A stretch of DNA of 64,000 bases, taken from the NCBI GenBank assembly GCA_902769805.1, contig CACXQL010000008.1, forward strand, positions 1 through 64,000. Reading direction: 5' to 3'. The notes below the pieces were generated by a model. It was given only the letters and a program-made list of their open reading frames with translations, ran no database searches and was not told the DNA's origin. Made by a program: the position numbers and the translations under genes. Source of the stretch: an uncultured Prevotellaceae bacterium (lineage in GTDB: Bacteria > Bacteroidota > Bacteroidia > Bacteroidales > Bacteroidaceae). Positions 42,748-52,059 of the stretch are shown here, in pieces. How positions within the stretch are numbered: position 1 is the stretch's first letter; the number at the start of each line of letters is the position of its first letter.

Positions 42748-43900
42748 AGGTCAGCATCGCATTCTTAATCTTCTTAACAACAAGCCAGGGCAGCAGCATG
42801 AAGGCTGCCAAAGCGACAAAGTGGAACCATGACTCAATGAGTGGGAAACCATTGAATACACACGTCTGGTACATCATCCAGTAATGACGCAGGGGAAACA
42901 GCCATGAGAGCGACTGCAGAGAATCATCCATTCCCATAACGGGGAAGGCGGAGCCAGCCATAGAGATACTGAGTACTGCCCACAGGGAACAGATACTCAT
43001 CGACATACGCAGCGAGGGCATCAAGCCGAAGGCGAAGATACCGAACCCCTGCGAGGCGAGTACCTGCATGAGTCCCAAGAGTACAAGCATCCAAGGACTA
43101 CCCAGATGTGGGAATCCAAGATGGTAGAACACATACCACTCATAGCTGTAGACGATGGCGAGCCAGATGACGGTCTGAGGCAGGAACTTACCCAAGAGTG
43201 CCACCGTGATATTACCATCCGCCCGTTCTATCCAGTCCTTCGACGTGACGAACTTCAATTCAGTACCCAGCGAATAAGCAGAAATCAGCAAGATAAACAG
43301 CATGATGATACCTGGTACAATCATCGTACTCAAGTAAGCATTATAATTACTCCACGGGTTGGCAATCTGGTGTAAATCGACCTTGATAGGTTGCAGGAGG
43401 GTCTGTATCTGTGCGTCAGTAAGTCCTTTGGCACGCATCGTCGCCTGTCCTAATCCTGCAGAGCCAAGGGTCGAGATCGTTTTCATGTCCTTCATCAACA
43501 TCGAACCCGCCGCCATAGTGGTATAAGTATAGTAATAGGATATCTTAGGCTGACGACTGGAAATCAGTTTCTCTGTAGTCCCCTTAGGGATATAGAGGAA
43601 GCCATAGATCTCATTGCGCTGGATGGCACGACGCGCCTCCGTCACACTGGGATAGCGGGCAACCACTTTCGACATCTGGAAACCATCCAGCTTACGAGTC
43701 AGTGAGCGTGAAGTGGTGGTATTATCCATGTCGACAACACCCACAGGCATGTCTGTAGGAAGTCCGTCATCCATCAAAGAGGTAAAGAAAAAAATGACCA
43801 GTATGGGGAAGAGTACCATACAGAACGTGTAAATGTGATTCTCGCGCAGAATCAGCAACTCACGCATGGCAATGTCATATATCTGCCTGAGATACCTCAC
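42731..43900 (-). CDS. ABC-2 type transporter permease (first subunit)
   Basis: A 389-residue inner-membrane protein with the same layout as the next gene: a transmembrane segment near 25-45, an extracytoplasmic domain with PVGVVDMDNTTTSR and YGFLYIPKG, and about five C-terminal helices including SMAGSAFPVMGMDDSLQSL, the ABC-2 membrane signature region. It works with the HlyD-type adaptor and TolC-like channel upstream. Start ATG at 43900. The substrate is unknown; drug, lipid or peptide export are usual for this arrangement. Confidence 0.85.
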   Translation of the reverse strand: MRYLRQIYDIAMRELLILRENHIYTFCMVLFPILVIFFFTSLMDDGLPTDMPVGVVDMDNTTTSRSLTRKLDGFQMSKVVARYPSVTEARRAIQRNEIYGFLYIPKGTTEKLISSRQPKISYYYTYTTMAAGSMLMKDMKTISTLGSAGLGQATMRAKGLTDAQIQTLLQPIKVDLHQIANPWSNYNAYLSTMIVPGIIMLFILLISAYSLGTELKFVTSKDWIERADGNITVALLGKFLPQTVIWLAIVYSYEWYVFYHLGFPHLGSPWMLVLLGLMQVLASQGFGIFAFGLMPSLRMSMSICSLWAVLSISMAGSAFPVMGMDDSLQSLSWLFPLRHYWMMYQTCVFNGFPLIESWFHFVALAAFMLLPWLVVKKIKNAMLTYVYIP

Positions 43901-43904
43901 CTCA

Positions 43905-43929
43905 ACTATAAACTATGAACTATAAACTA
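43905..43929 (-). repeat. Heptamer array starting at the hlyD stop codon
   Basis: Read on the reverse strand, TAGTTTA, TAGTTCA, TAGTTTA, TAGTT begins exactly at the TAG stop of the HlyD-type gene and fills the gap to the permease gene. Confidence 0.75.
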
Positions 43930-44910
43930 TTTAATAATCAGCGACATCCCGGGACGCAGTCCATCAACTTTCTCCACAGGACGCGCCTTTACCTCAAAAG
44001 TCTTCAGGTCATACTGACCATTCGTTTTAGTCGCCTTCCAGACCGCATAAGAGCCCTGGTCCTTCATATAATAGACCTTCATCTGGATGCTCTTGTTGAA
44101 GGCAGGCACGAAAGCGTCAAACGTCTTTCCAACCTCCATGCCATTGAGCTGGTCCTCACGGACGTTAAACGTGCCCCACATATCTTTCATCACAGAGATA
44201 TTCATAATCGGGGAACCAGTACCTACCAGCTCACCCACTTTCGGAAACACATCACTAACCTCACCCTCCATCTGGGCTATTTGCACCGTTTCATGGATAT
44301 AGGAGTTTACCTCATTCACGGCACCCTTGGCACGACCTACCATTGCGGCGGCAGCCATCTTCTCTTCACGACGGGCACCATTCTTAGCCATCTGATACTG
44401 GCTCTCGGCAGCCTTCGCCTGTGCCTCCATCGCCTTGTAGTTGGCATAAGCCTCATCACGCTTCTGAGCACTCATCACACCCTCGTCATACAGACGCTGA
44501 ACACGCTGGTACGACTTCTCTGCAATCTCGAGACCAGCCTTTGCCTGCTGCATCAACTGGAAAGCACCCTGTATCTGTTCCTGACGGGCACCATTACGTG
44601 CCATCTCTTCTTGGGCGGCAGCGGCATTCTCTGCACTCTGCGCCTGTTCCATCTTCGCACGGACCTCAGGGGCATCGAGGATGGCAAGGGTATCACCCAC
44701 CTTCACAAAGTCACCTTCTTTCACACGAATCTCCAAGATACGACCAGGCACCTTACTGGACACACGATACTCACTAACCTCCACCTGTCCCTGTATTATC
44801 TCAGGGTCACGCCCCAAGGCGAAGAAACCAATGAAGGCGACGATGGCGACTGCTGCCGCAAATCCTACGATGGCAAGCAGAATGTTGTTATGTTGTGTTT
44901 TTGCTGACAT
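43927..44910 (-). CDS. HlyD-family membrane-fusion (adaptor) protein
   Basis: A 327-residue periplasmic adaptor anchored by one N-terminal helix (about 10-30, LLAIVGFAAAVAIVAFIGFF). A biotinyl-lipoyl-like hairpin domain (VSSKVPGRILEIRVKEGDFV … LAILDAPEVRAKMEQAQ) brackets a long alpha-helical coiled coil (about 85-200, rich in Ala, Gln, Glu), followed by a beta-barrel domain to the C-terminus. An in-frame upstream TTG (44934) lies in a repeat and is not preferred. It bridges the ABC-2 permeases and the TolC-like channel. There is a repeated NGAR(Q/R)E motif in the hairpin. Confidence 0.92.
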   Translation of the reverse strand: MSAKTQHNNILLAIVGFAAAVAIVAFIGFFALGRDPEIIQGQVEVSEYRVSSKVPGRILEIRVKEGDFVKVGDTLAILDAPEVRAKMEQAQSAENAAAAQEEMARNGARQEQIQGAFQLMQQAKAGLEIAEKSYQRVQRLYDEGVMSAQKRDEAYANYKAMEAQAKAAESQYQMAKNGARREEKMAAAAMVGRAKGAVNEVNSYIHETVQIAQMEGEVSDVFPKVGELVGTGSPIMNISVMKDMWGTFNVREDQLNGMEVGKTFDAFVPAFNKSIQMKVYYMKDQGSYAVWKATKTNGQYDLKTFEVKARPVEKVDGLRPGMSLIIK

Positions 44911-44922
44911 AATATATATTTT

Positions 44923-44971
44923 TTCAATTTTCAACTTTCAATTTTCAACTTTCAATTTTCAATTTTCAATT
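44923..44971 (-). repeat. Heptamer array between tolC-like and hlyD-like genes
   Basis: On the reverse strand about seven units of TTGAAAA/TTGAAAG follow directly after the TAG stop of the TolC-like gene. They are the same words as at 3808. Confidence 0.85.
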
Positions 44972-46468
44972 CTATTGCAACGTTCCCATTGCCTTCTGCA
45001 AGTTCACCTGACTAAGTCTGACACCGATCTCCGCGTCAATCTTCTCGGACTGAGCCTGCAGCCAGGCGGTCTGTGCTTCCATGACAGTTGTGGAAGAGAT
45101 AACACCCTCACGGAACCCAAGGTCTGCCGTACGCAGGTTCTCATCCGCCTTACGGGTATTAGCCTTCGCCATCTCCAGCTTCTTGTTCGCCTCCTCAACC
45201 TGGAAGACACTTTGGTTGACTTGTAACTCAATCTTCTCACGGACATCATCCAGTTCAAGATTGGCTATCGTCGTGGCACCCTTCGAAGCACGTACCTTAT
45301 AGGTGACATCGCCCCAGTTCCATACAGGGATGCGTACAACCACACCGACATTCCATACACCAGCGAACTTCTTCTCGAAGCCATTAAACACATTCGGATT
45401 CGAGACGGCATAGCCACCCGTCAATAGCACCTGGGGCAGATTACCTGCCTTGAGGATATTGGTCAACTGACGACTCATATCCACCATATTCTGCAACTGC
45501 TTGAGCTCGGGACGGTTTCCGGCAGCCTGCTCCACATCCAGCTTCGGTGCCAGACGCGTGGTAGCAATCTCCTCCGTTTCCTCATCCGCCAAGGTCACTT
45601 GTTTATCCATCGGTAGTCCGCAGAGCTGACATAGCAGCATCTTCGAGAGCGTCAGTCCGTCATTGACTTTCATAAGCATCATCTCTGCCTCATTCACCTT
45701 CACGCTAACACTCAGTCCCTCAGAACGGGTAGCGACACCCTCCTCTATCATCTTCTGAATATCACCGTCGAGTTTCTTCACCAAGTCAAGATAGCCCTGG
45801 GCAAGTTTCTGCTTATGCCGCAGAGACACTACCTGCCAGTAAGTCTGGTCTATCTGATACAAAGTCTGCTGGCGTCTCGTCTCCATTGAGTTGGCTGCCA
45901 TCGTCTCACCGATATCCGCCATCTTGTTCATGGCGACGATGGCACCGCCCATGAAGACAGGTTGCGTCACCATGACAGCACCTGCAAACATATTACGGGT
46001 ATCTGTACGGAAGGCATCTACAATACCTTGTCCTGTATGGTTCAAGGCTGCTCCCATAGGATTCAAGATGTTACCCATCCCCTGTTGGACAGAAGCGGGA
46101 GTGATACCCATGGCGCCCAACATATCCCAGACTGACTGAGGCACCGTCTTCATGACCTCTCCAGCCCTCTCCTGTATACCAGAGGTTAGGTTCGTTCCTA
46201 ACCCTGACAAAGTTGACTTCTGGTCGTCGTTCAGCAGGGATATCTCCTTACTCGTCCATTCATAACCACCCAACACACTGACATGCGGCAGGTACTTTGT
46301 CCGTGCCGACTTACGGAGGTTGGCAGCCACATCCTGCTTGACACGGGAGACACTCAACTGTTTGTTGTTACGCAATGCCATCGCCCGACAACTGTCCAGC
46401 GTCAGCGTCTGCGCCACAACAGGAACGGAGCACCATACAAGCAAGGAAAACAATAACTTTTTACTCAT
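44972..46468 (-). CDS. TolC-family outer-membrane efflux channel
   Basis: A 498-residue outer-membrane protein with a signal peptide (…SVPVVAQ) and the two-fold TolC architecture: LTLDSCRAMALRNNKQL and VKQDVAANLRKSARTKYLPHVS open the first half, while AAGNRPELKQLQNMVDMSRQ and AKANTRKADENLRTADLGFR mark the second. Long helices and two beta segments alternate as in the family. An unusually long insert (about 75-145, Gly/Met/Gln-rich with MGNILNPMGAALNHTGQG) lies in the first half. It forms the exit duct for the HlyD/ABC-2 exporter encoded downstream. Its gene starts two bases after the coiled-coil gene ends. Confidence 0.92.
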   Translation of the reverse strand: MSKKLLFSLLVWCSVPVVAQTLTLDSCRAMALRNNKQLSVSRVKQDVAANLRKSARTKYLPHVSVLGGYEWTSKEISLLNDDQKSTLSGLGTNLTSGIQERAGEVMKTVPQSVWDMLGAMGITPASVQQGMGNILNPMGAALNHTGQGIVDAFRTDTRNMFAGAVMVTQPVFMGGAIVAMNKMADIGETMAANSMETRRQQTLYQIDQTYWQVVSLRHKQKLAQGYLDLVKKLDGDIQKMIEEGVATRSEGLSVSVKVNEAEMMLMKVNDGLTLSKMLLCQLCGLPMDKQVTLADEETEEIATTRLAPKLDVEQAAGNRPELKQLQNMVDMSRQLTNILKAGNLPQVLLTGGYAVSNPNVFNGFEKKFAGVWNVGVVVRIPVWNWGDVTYKVRASKGATTIANLELDDVREKIELQVNQSVFQVEEANKKLEMAKANTRKADENLRTADLGFREGVISSTTVMEAQTAWLQAQSEKIDAEIGVRLSQVNLQKAMGTLQ

Positions 46469-46470
46469 TG

Positions 46471-47376
46471 CTATTTTTCAAGTTCTATAGAACGGGTACC
46501 TATCTCGTGTCCATCTACAATGACCTGTACACGATAGGTTCCTGGTATCAACGTGTCTTTCTTTGAAATATAAAACTCCATCGGTGTCTCCTCACCCGTA
46601 TACTCGATGGCCTTCTTTACCGTATACGCGACCTCCTTATCCTCGAAAGGACAATGACCTGAAGCGTTCAGCACGTTGCCTGTAGGCGTGAGAATCCTGA
46701 CATAGACGGTACGCATGCCGTTGCTTGCCGTCACATTACGGGAGAGAACGAAACGTACCTTCATCTCATTCGTTGAGCCACCAATCTTATGAGGATGCTT
46801 CACACGCTCCTTCGTCTTAGACGAGAGCGCCGCCTTGTGCATCATCATGATATCGATATTGACGGCATTCAACTGAGCGGCAATGGCGACCTTCTCTGAA
46901 AGCGTCGCATTATCAGATGTCAGAGCCTCGTTCTGCAGGTTACTCTCCTCCAGTTCACTACGCACCCGGGTGTTCTCATCCTGTAATGCCTGATTCAGGC
47001 GGTTCAGGGAGTCTATCTCCAACACATAGCTACGTAACACCTCACGGACAGTAGCGAGCTCTTTCTTCAGACGGGTGATCTCCGCTGCGTCCGTTGCCTT
47101 CGTTTTCTTCAATTCCTGAAGCAGCTGCTCTGTGCGCTCCTGCTCACGGGTCAACTGGGCGATAATAGAGTCATTATTGATCCGTGTCTTCATCTCACTG
47201 TACTGGTCGGCAAACTGTTGGTACTCTCCTTCCATCTCTTGTTTGTCGAGCACAGCAAGCTCCTCCATATCCCTATTCACCTGTGTCTGCTTGTTCAGGT
47301 TGTAGGCAAGATACGCTATTCCTACGGTCAAAAGAACACAAACAGCACTCAGGATGAAAATAATCTTTTTATTCAT
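46471..47376 (-). CDS. Membrane-anchored coiled-coil protein of unknown function
   Basis: A 301-residue protein. One N-terminal transmembrane helix (about 5-26) is followed by a long heptad coiled coil (about 35-165, dense in Glu, Gln, Leu; LTREQERTEQLLQELKKTKA) and a beta-rich C-terminal domain (about 200-301) with VRFVLSRNVTASNGMRTVYV and GTYRVQVIVDG. I do not recognise a named family, though similar proteins are common hypotheticals in Bacteroidales. As first gene of the efflux operon, with its own promoter, it may scaffold or regulate the exporter across the periplasm. Confidence 0.75.
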   Translation of the reverse strand: MNKKIIFILSAVCVLLTVGIAYLAYNLNKQTQVNRDMEELAVLDKQEMEGEYQQFADQYSEMKTRINNDSIIAQLTREQERTEQLLQELKKTKATDAAEITRLKKELATVREVLRSYVLEIDSLNRLNQALQDENTRVRSELEESNLQNEALTSDNATLSEKVAIAAQLNAVNIDIMMMHKAALSSKTKERVKHPHKIGGSTNEMKVRFVLSRNVTASNGMRTVYVRILTPTGNVLNASGHCPFEDKEVAYTVKKAIEYTGEETPMEFYISKKDTLIPGTYRVQVIVDGHEIGTRSIELEK

Positions 47377-47417
47377 ACAATACTTTACAGCATCTTTTAT
47401 TTATTACTAAAACTCTG

Positions 47418-47449
47418 CAAAGTTAGAACTTTTTCCATAAATAGACAAA
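47418..47449 (-). promoter_or_regulatory. Promoter of the efflux operon
   Basis: On the reverse strand TTTG (47449 to 47446) and TAACTTTG (47425 to 47418) are 24 bases apart and precede the gene starting at 47376. It diverges from the cyd promoter. Confidence 0.75.
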
Positions 47450-47455
47450 GAAAAG

Positions 47456-47486
47456 TTTGCAGTTTTGATTTTATTTACTATATTTG
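47456..47486 (+). promoter_or_regulatory. Promoter of the DUF4492-cydAB operon
   Basis: TTTG at 47456-47459 and TATATTTG at 47479-47486, 23 bases apart, about 30 bases before the start at 47517. Confidence 0.7.
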
Positions 47487-47516
47487 CAACAATATTAACG
47501 ATAAAAAGGACTGCTG

Positions 47517-47741
47517 ATGAAGAAAAATGGCTTCTGGTACAAGACCTTTGACCTTTACTATGACGGTTTTCGTCATATGCGTCTGGGAAAGACCCTGTGG
47601 GCTATCATCCTCATCAAGCTGTTTGTCATCTTTGTGGTCCTGAAACTATTCTTCTTCCCTGATTTCCTCAAGAGCCATACAGAGAAAGGCGGAGAAGCCG
47701 ACTATGTGGCAACGGAAATGATAGAACGAGCTAACCATTAA
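47517..47741 (+). CDS. DUF4492 small membrane protein (cyd-associated)
   Basis: A 74-residue protein with one transmembrane helix (about 27-48, LWAIILIKLFVIFVVLKLFF) after an N-terminal FWYKTFDLYYDGFRHM, which matches the DUF4492 family found directly before cydA in Bacteroidota. It lies 18 bases upstream of cydA. A role as an accessory subunit of cytochrome bd, comparable to CydX, is inferred from position and size only. Confidence 0.85.
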   Translation: MKKNGFWYKTFDLYYDGFRHMRLGKTLWAIILIKLFVIFVVLKLFFFPDFLKSHTEKGGEADYVATEMIERANH

Positions 47742-47759
47742 CTTAAATCACATACGAAT

Positions 47760-49406
47760 ATGAATGACTTTCTATTAAGCATCGATGCCGGCTCCATTAA
47801 CTGGGCGAGAGCGCAGTTTGCCCTCACAGCCATCTACCACTGGCTGTTCGTCCCACTAACACTGGGTCTTGCCGTGATTATGGGTATTGCAGAGACTTGC
47901 TACTATCGTACCCAGAAGTCTTTCTGGAAGGATACCGCCAAGTTCTGGCAGAAACTCTTCGGCATCAATTTCGCCATGGGTGTCGCCACAGGTATCATCC
48001 TTGAGTTTGAGTTTGGCACCAACTGGTCGAACTACTCCTGGTTCGTAGGGGACATCTTCGGGGCACCGCTTGCCGTCGAGGGTATCGTTGCCTTCTTTAT
48101 GGAGTCCACCTTTGTCGCCGTCATGTTTTTCGGATGGAACAAGGTCTCCAAAGGATTCCACCTTGCTTCTACATGGCTGACGGGTTTGGGAGCCACCATC
48201 TCCGCCTGGTGGATCCTCGTGGCAAACGCCTGGATGCAGTATCCCGTAGGCTGTGAGTTCAATCCTGATACGATGCGTAATGAGATGGTATCGTTCTTAG
48301 ATGTAGCCCTCTCGCCTTTTGCCATCGGCAAGTTCTGCCATACCGTCATATCGGCTTGGATTATCGGTGCCGTCTTCGTGGTCGCCGTCTCCTGCTGGTA
48401 TCTATGGAAGAAACGTGAGATCCGCCTTGCCAAGGAGAGCATTAAGATCGGTGCCATCGTCGGACTGGCAGCCTCTTTAGGCGCTGCCTTTACCGGACAT
48501 ATCAGCGGACAGCAGGTAGCTAAGGTACAACCCATGAAGCTCGCTGCCATGGAAGCGCTCTACAACGGAGGCACCGACCAGGGATTAACCGCCATCGCAT
48601 GGGTGAACCCTATTGTGCAGCCAGACTATCAGAAGGAGGAGTCTGCTCCCTTGAAACTCGATATACCATACGCCTTGAGCATCATGGCTACCGATGACCC
48701 GCATGGATATGTGCCGGGCATTAATGACATCCTCAACGGCTATACTAAGCCTGACGGCACCAAGGAACCGTCTGTGGATGAGAAGATTGAGCGCGGAAAG
48801 AATGCCATCACCGCCCTTGCCGCCTATCGCAAGGCGAAGAAAGAAGGCGCCGATGAGGCAGCACTCGCCCCACTCCTTTCCACGCTCTCCTCTAATATGC
48901 AGTATTTCGGTTACGGCTATGTGAAGGACAAGAACGATATCGTGCCTTACGTGCCCATCAATTTCTGGGCATTCCGCATCATGGTGGGACTGGGTTGTGT
49001 CTTCATCCTGTTCTTCGCCGTTATCATCCTGATGGCATTCGATATCCCGTTCCTATCCATTGTGACACGGAGACTCCTTGCCACCATTGGACTGATACCA
49101 GAGACGGAGGCGGACGTACATGATATCAGCAGACTCCCTAAATGGCACTATATCGTTGCCATCGCCCTGGTACCACTCGCCTATATCGCATCAGAGAGCG
49201 GATGGCTCGTCGCGGAGTTCGGACGACAGCCTTGGACTATCCAAGACATGCTGCCCACATGGGTGGCTGTCAGTGATATCAACAGCAGCGCTGTTGCGCT
49301 CACCTTCTTCCTCTTCCTGTTCCTCTTTACGCTGATGCTTGCCGTAGAGATCAGTATCCTGCTCAAACAGATCAAGAAAGGACCAGAGTATTCGGATAAG
49401 GTGTAA
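47760..49406 (+). CDS. cydA: Cytochrome bd ubiquinol oxidase subunit I
   Basis: A 548-residue inner-membrane haem protein, the catalytic subunit of the high-affinity bd-type oxidase, which oxidises quinol and reduces oxygen without pumping protons. Conserved elements are visible: ARAQFALTAIYHWLFVPLT with the N-terminal haem-ligand histidine (H27), the GTNWSNYSWFVGDIFGAPLAVEG helix region, and FCHTVISAWIIGA with the second histidine. A long hydrophilic stretch (about 265-405) interrupts the helices. It fits respiration by an anaerobe that scavenges low oxygen. The last codon and stop lie in a GTGTAAA heptamer array. Confidence 0.97.
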   Translation: MNDFLLSIDAGSINWARAQFALTAIYHWLFVPLTLGLAVIMGIAETCYYRTQKSFWKDTAKFWQKLFGINFAMGVATGIILEFEFGTNWSNYSWFVGDIFGAPLAVEGIVAFFMESTFVAVMFFGWNKVSKGFHLASTWLTGLGATISAWWILVANAWMQYPVGCEFNPDTMRNEMVSFLDVALSPFAIGKFCHTVISAWIIGAVFVVAVSCWYLWKKREIRLAKESIKIGAIVGLAASLGAAFTGHISGQQVAKVQPMKLAAMEALYNGGTDQGLTAIAWVNPIVQPDYQKEESAPLKLDIPYALSIMATDDPHGYVPGINDILNGYTKPDGTKEPSVDEKIERGKNAITALAAYRKAKKEGADEAALAPLLSTLSSNMQYFGYGYVKDKNDIVPYVPINFWAFRIMVGLGCVFILFFAVIILMAFDIPFLSIVTRRLLATIGLIPETEADVHDISRLPKWHYIVAIALVPLAYIASESGWLVAEFGRQPWTIQDMLPTWVAVSDINSSAVALTFFLFLFLFTLMLAVEISILLKQIKKGPEYSDKV

Positions 49407-49436
49407 AGTGTAAAGTTTAATGTGTAAAGTGTAAAG
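49401..49436 (+). repeat. Heptamer array GTGTAAA covering the cydA stop
   Basis: Five 7-base units (GTGTAAA, GTGTAAA, GTTTAAT, GTGTAAA, GTGTAAA) start at 49401. The TAA of the first is the cydA stop codon. Confidence 0.85.
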
Positions 49437-49440
49437 AAAT

Positions 49441-50586
49441 ATGACATACGAATTCTTACAACATTATTGGTGTTTCTTAGTATCACTGTTAGGGGCATTA
49501 TTGGTTTTCCTGCTCTTCGTACAAGGAGCCAACTCGATGGTGCGCTCTTTAGGCTATACAGAAGAGGGCAGACGACTGATCATCAACTCCACTGGGAGGA
49601 AATGGGAGTTTACATTCACAACGCTCGTTACCTTCGGAGGTGCTTTCTTTGCCTCCTTCCCTCTGTTCTATAGTACTTCATTTGGTGGAGCCTACTGGTT
49701 GTGGATGATTATCCTGTTTACCTTTGTCCTGCAGGCTGTCAGCTATGAGTTCCAAAACAAACTCGGTAACTTCCTCGGACCGAAGACCTTCCAGATGTGT
49801 TTGGTCATCAACGGTCTTGTTGGTCCACTGTTGCTTGGAGGAGCTGTTGCGACCTTCTTTGAGGGCAGTAATTTCATCATTGCCAAAGAGAATCTGATTG
49901 ATGCAGAGTCGTTCACACCTATTATCAGTCGTTGGGCAAATGCCTCACACGGACTTGATGCCTTACTCAACCCCTGGGTACTGGTATTCGGACTCGCTGT
50001 GATGTTCCTTGCCCGGGTGTTAGGTATCCTTTATATTATGAATAATATAGATGACGAGGATATCCGTTCCCGTGCCAGCGTACGACTCATCGGTGCTGCC
50101 ATTCCATTCCTTCTGTTATTTGTGACCTATCTTGTTCACCTGCTGTTGAAGGACGGCTATGCCTATGATGACAACGGTATCATCTCTATCGAACCCTACA
50201 AATACCTGACAAACTTCATCGACATGTGGTATCTCACTATCCTGCTACTCATCGGTGTTGTGTTAGTGCTCTATGCTATCGGTAAGACCATCGTATCAAA
50301 GACATATATCAAAGGTATCTGGCCTGCAGGTCTTGGAGTAGTGTTAGTCGTGTTACCACTGTTGCTGATGTCAGCATGGAATAATACCGCCTACTACCCT
50401 TCCACCGCCGACTTGCAATCATCGCTGACAATAGTCAACTCATGCAGTAGTGAGTTCACGCTCCGTACCATGTTTTATGTCAGTCTCATTATCCCTTTCG
50501 TCCTTGCCTACATCGTGTATGCATGGCATGCCATCGACAAGAAGAAACTTAACAAACAGGATGTTACTGACGAGCACGCCTATTAA
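49441..50586 (+). CDS. cydB: Cytochrome bd ubiquinol oxidase subunit II
   Basis: A 381-residue integral membrane partner of CydA with about nine predicted transmembrane helices. It opens with FLQHYWCFLVSLLGALLVFLLFVQGAN. The N-terminal half has RRLIINSTGRKWEFTFTTLV (cf. the conserved xN(S/A)xGPxWxGN of other CydB proteins) and GGAFFASFPLFYSTSFGGAY. Length and topology fit the family. It follows cydA after a short heptamer array and ends six bases before the symporter gene. Confidence 0.95.
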   Translation: MTYEFLQHYWCFLVSLLGALLVFLLFVQGANSMVRSLGYTEEGRRLIINSTGRKWEFTFTTLVTFGGAFFASFPLFYSTSFGGAYWLWMIILFTFVLQAVSYEFQNKLGNFLGPKTFQMCLVINGLVGPLLLGGAVATFFEGSNFIIAKENLIDAESFTPIISRWANASHGLDALLNPWVLVFGLAVMFLARVLGILYIMNNIDDEDIRSRASVRLIGAAIPFLLLFVTYLVHLLLKDGYAYDDNGIISIEPYKYLTNFIDMWYLTILLLIGVVLVLYAIGKTIVSKTYIKGIWPAGLGVVLVVLPLLLMSAWNNTAYYPSTADLQSSLTIVNSCSSEFTLRTMFYVSLIIPFVLAYIVYAWHAIDKKKLNKQDVTDEHAY

Positions 50587-50591
50587 AGGAT

Positions 50592-52013
50592 ATGATAATA
50601 CTTGTTGCCATCCTTGCCTATTTCGTGCTGCTCTTCATAGTCAGTCGCACAACAGGGCGGAAGGCTACTAATGAGACATTCTTTCGTGCCAACAGGCGCT
50701 CACCATGGTACATGGTCGCCTTTGGCATGGTAGGCGCTTCCATATCAGGTATCACCTTTGTGTCGGTACCTGGTATGGTGGTTCATTCACAGATGACATA
50801 CCTACAGACCTGCATGGGTTTCATCTTTGGTTATATTCTCGTGGCATTTGTATTACTGCCACTCTTCTATCGACTGAACCTTACCTCCATATACACTTAC
50901 CTCAACAAACGACTGGGATACCGTTCCTATAAAACGGGAGCCTGGTTCTTCCTGTTGTCTAAGATGACAGGGGCTGCGGTCAGATTCTATGTGGTATGCA
51001 TCATCTTACAACATTTTGTCTTCCAGCCATTAGGTATTCCATTTATTGTAACCGTCCTGTTATTGGTATTCCTTATATGGCTCTATACTCGTCGAGGAGG
51101 TATCAAAACATTGGTATGGACAGACTCGTTACAGACGGTGTTCCTCTTTACATCATTGCTTCTTATCCTATGGCAAGTGGCTGGCGACCTTCATCTATCG
51201 TTCAGCGATGCAGTCAAAACAATTCATCATCATGAACTCTCACGCATCTTTGTGTGGGACGACTGGCAGTCAACGCAATTGTTCTGGAAACAATTCCTCA
51301 GCGGAATATTCATCGTCATCGTAATGACAGGAATCGACCAGGATATGATGCAGAAGAATCTGACCTGTAAGACACTGCGTGGAGCACAGAAAGATATGTG
51401 CAGTTATGGTATCGCCTTTTTGCCTGCCAATCTACTGTTCCTTTCATTAGGAGTGTTACTGGTGCTGTGGTATCAACAACAAGGTATTGCCCTTCCCGTT
51501 ATGAGTGATGATATATTGCCTTTGTACGTAGAACACTCCTCGCTCTTCCTGTCTCTTGTCTTTGTGCTTGGCATTGTGGCAGCCTCTTTCTCCAGTGCCG
51601 ACTCCGCATTGACATCACTTACTACCATCTATTGCGTTGACATCTGTGAACGGAGTAATGATGAGACGTTACGACGTCGTACCCATCTGATGATGTGCCT
51701 GGTCTTCATACTTATCATTTTATTGTTCCGTGCTGTCAATTCCACCAGTCTCATCGATGCCATCTACATCATCGTCAGCTACACCTATGGTCCTCTGCTG
51801 GGTATGTTTGCATACGGTCTGCTTACGCATCGTCCCGTTAATGATACCTGTGTACCATATATTGCTATAGCATCACCCTTACTCTGTTATGCACTCGACT
51901 GGAGCATCAATAGCACGACAGGTTACCATTTCGGTTACGAGTTATTAATGCTCAACGGATTGCTTACCTTCTTGGGATTATGGATAAGTTCGAAGTATAT
52001 AGTTCATAATTAA
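50592..52013 (+). CDS. Sodium:solute symporter (SSS family)
   Basis: A 473-residue inner-membrane transporter with about 13 transmembrane helices. Family signs include FFRANRRSPWYMVAFGMVGASISGITFVSVPGM near the N-terminus, TRRGGIKTLVWTDSLQTVF, TGIDQDMMQKNLTCK and VAASFSSADSALTSLTTIY (the sodium-site segment). It uses the sodium gradient to import a small solute. Which solute cannot be told, although this branch is near transporters for sugars, acids or vitamins. It is six bases after cydB and so may share its transcript. Confidence 0.92.
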   Translation: MIILVAILAYFVLLFIVSRTTGRKATNETFFRANRRSPWYMVAFGMVGASISGITFVSVPGMVVHSQMTYLQTCMGFIFGYILVAFVLLPLFYRLNLTSIYTYLNKRLGYRSYKTGAWFFLLSKMTGAAVRFYVVCIILQHFVFQPLGIPFIVTVLLLVFLIWLYTRRGGIKTLVWTDSLQTVFLFTSLLLILWQVAGDLHLSFSDAVKTIHHHELSRIFVWDDWQSTQLFWKQFLSGIFIVIVMTGIDQDMMQKNLTCKTLRGAQKDMCSYGIAFLPANLLFLSLGVLLVLWYQQQGIALPVMSDDILPLYVEHSSLFLSLVFVLGIVAASFSSADSALTSLTTIYCVDICERSNDETLRRRTHLMMCLVFILIILLFRAVNSTSLIDAIYIIVSYTYGPLLGMFAYGLLTHRPVNDTCVPYIAIASPLLCYALDWSINSTTGYHFGYELLMLNGLLTFLGLWISSKYIVHN

Positions 52014-52024
52014 AAAATAATTCG

Positions 52025-52032
52025 TACCTTTG
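52025..52032 (+). promoter_or_regulatory. -7 box TACCTTTG for the LUD-domain gene
   Basis: A perfect -7 box just after the symporter stop. It overlaps an upstream in-frame start at 52030, so the ATG at 52060 is preferred. No clear -33 TTTG. Confidence 0.65.
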
Positions 52033-52059
52033 TCCCACAGAAAACGAAAAAACAACGAT

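Noticed and set aside
43915..44907. A 330-residue forward reading frame opposite the HlyD-type gene
   Set aside because: It is the antisense of a clear membrane-fusion protein, is His/Leu-rich without domain motifs and has no promoter.
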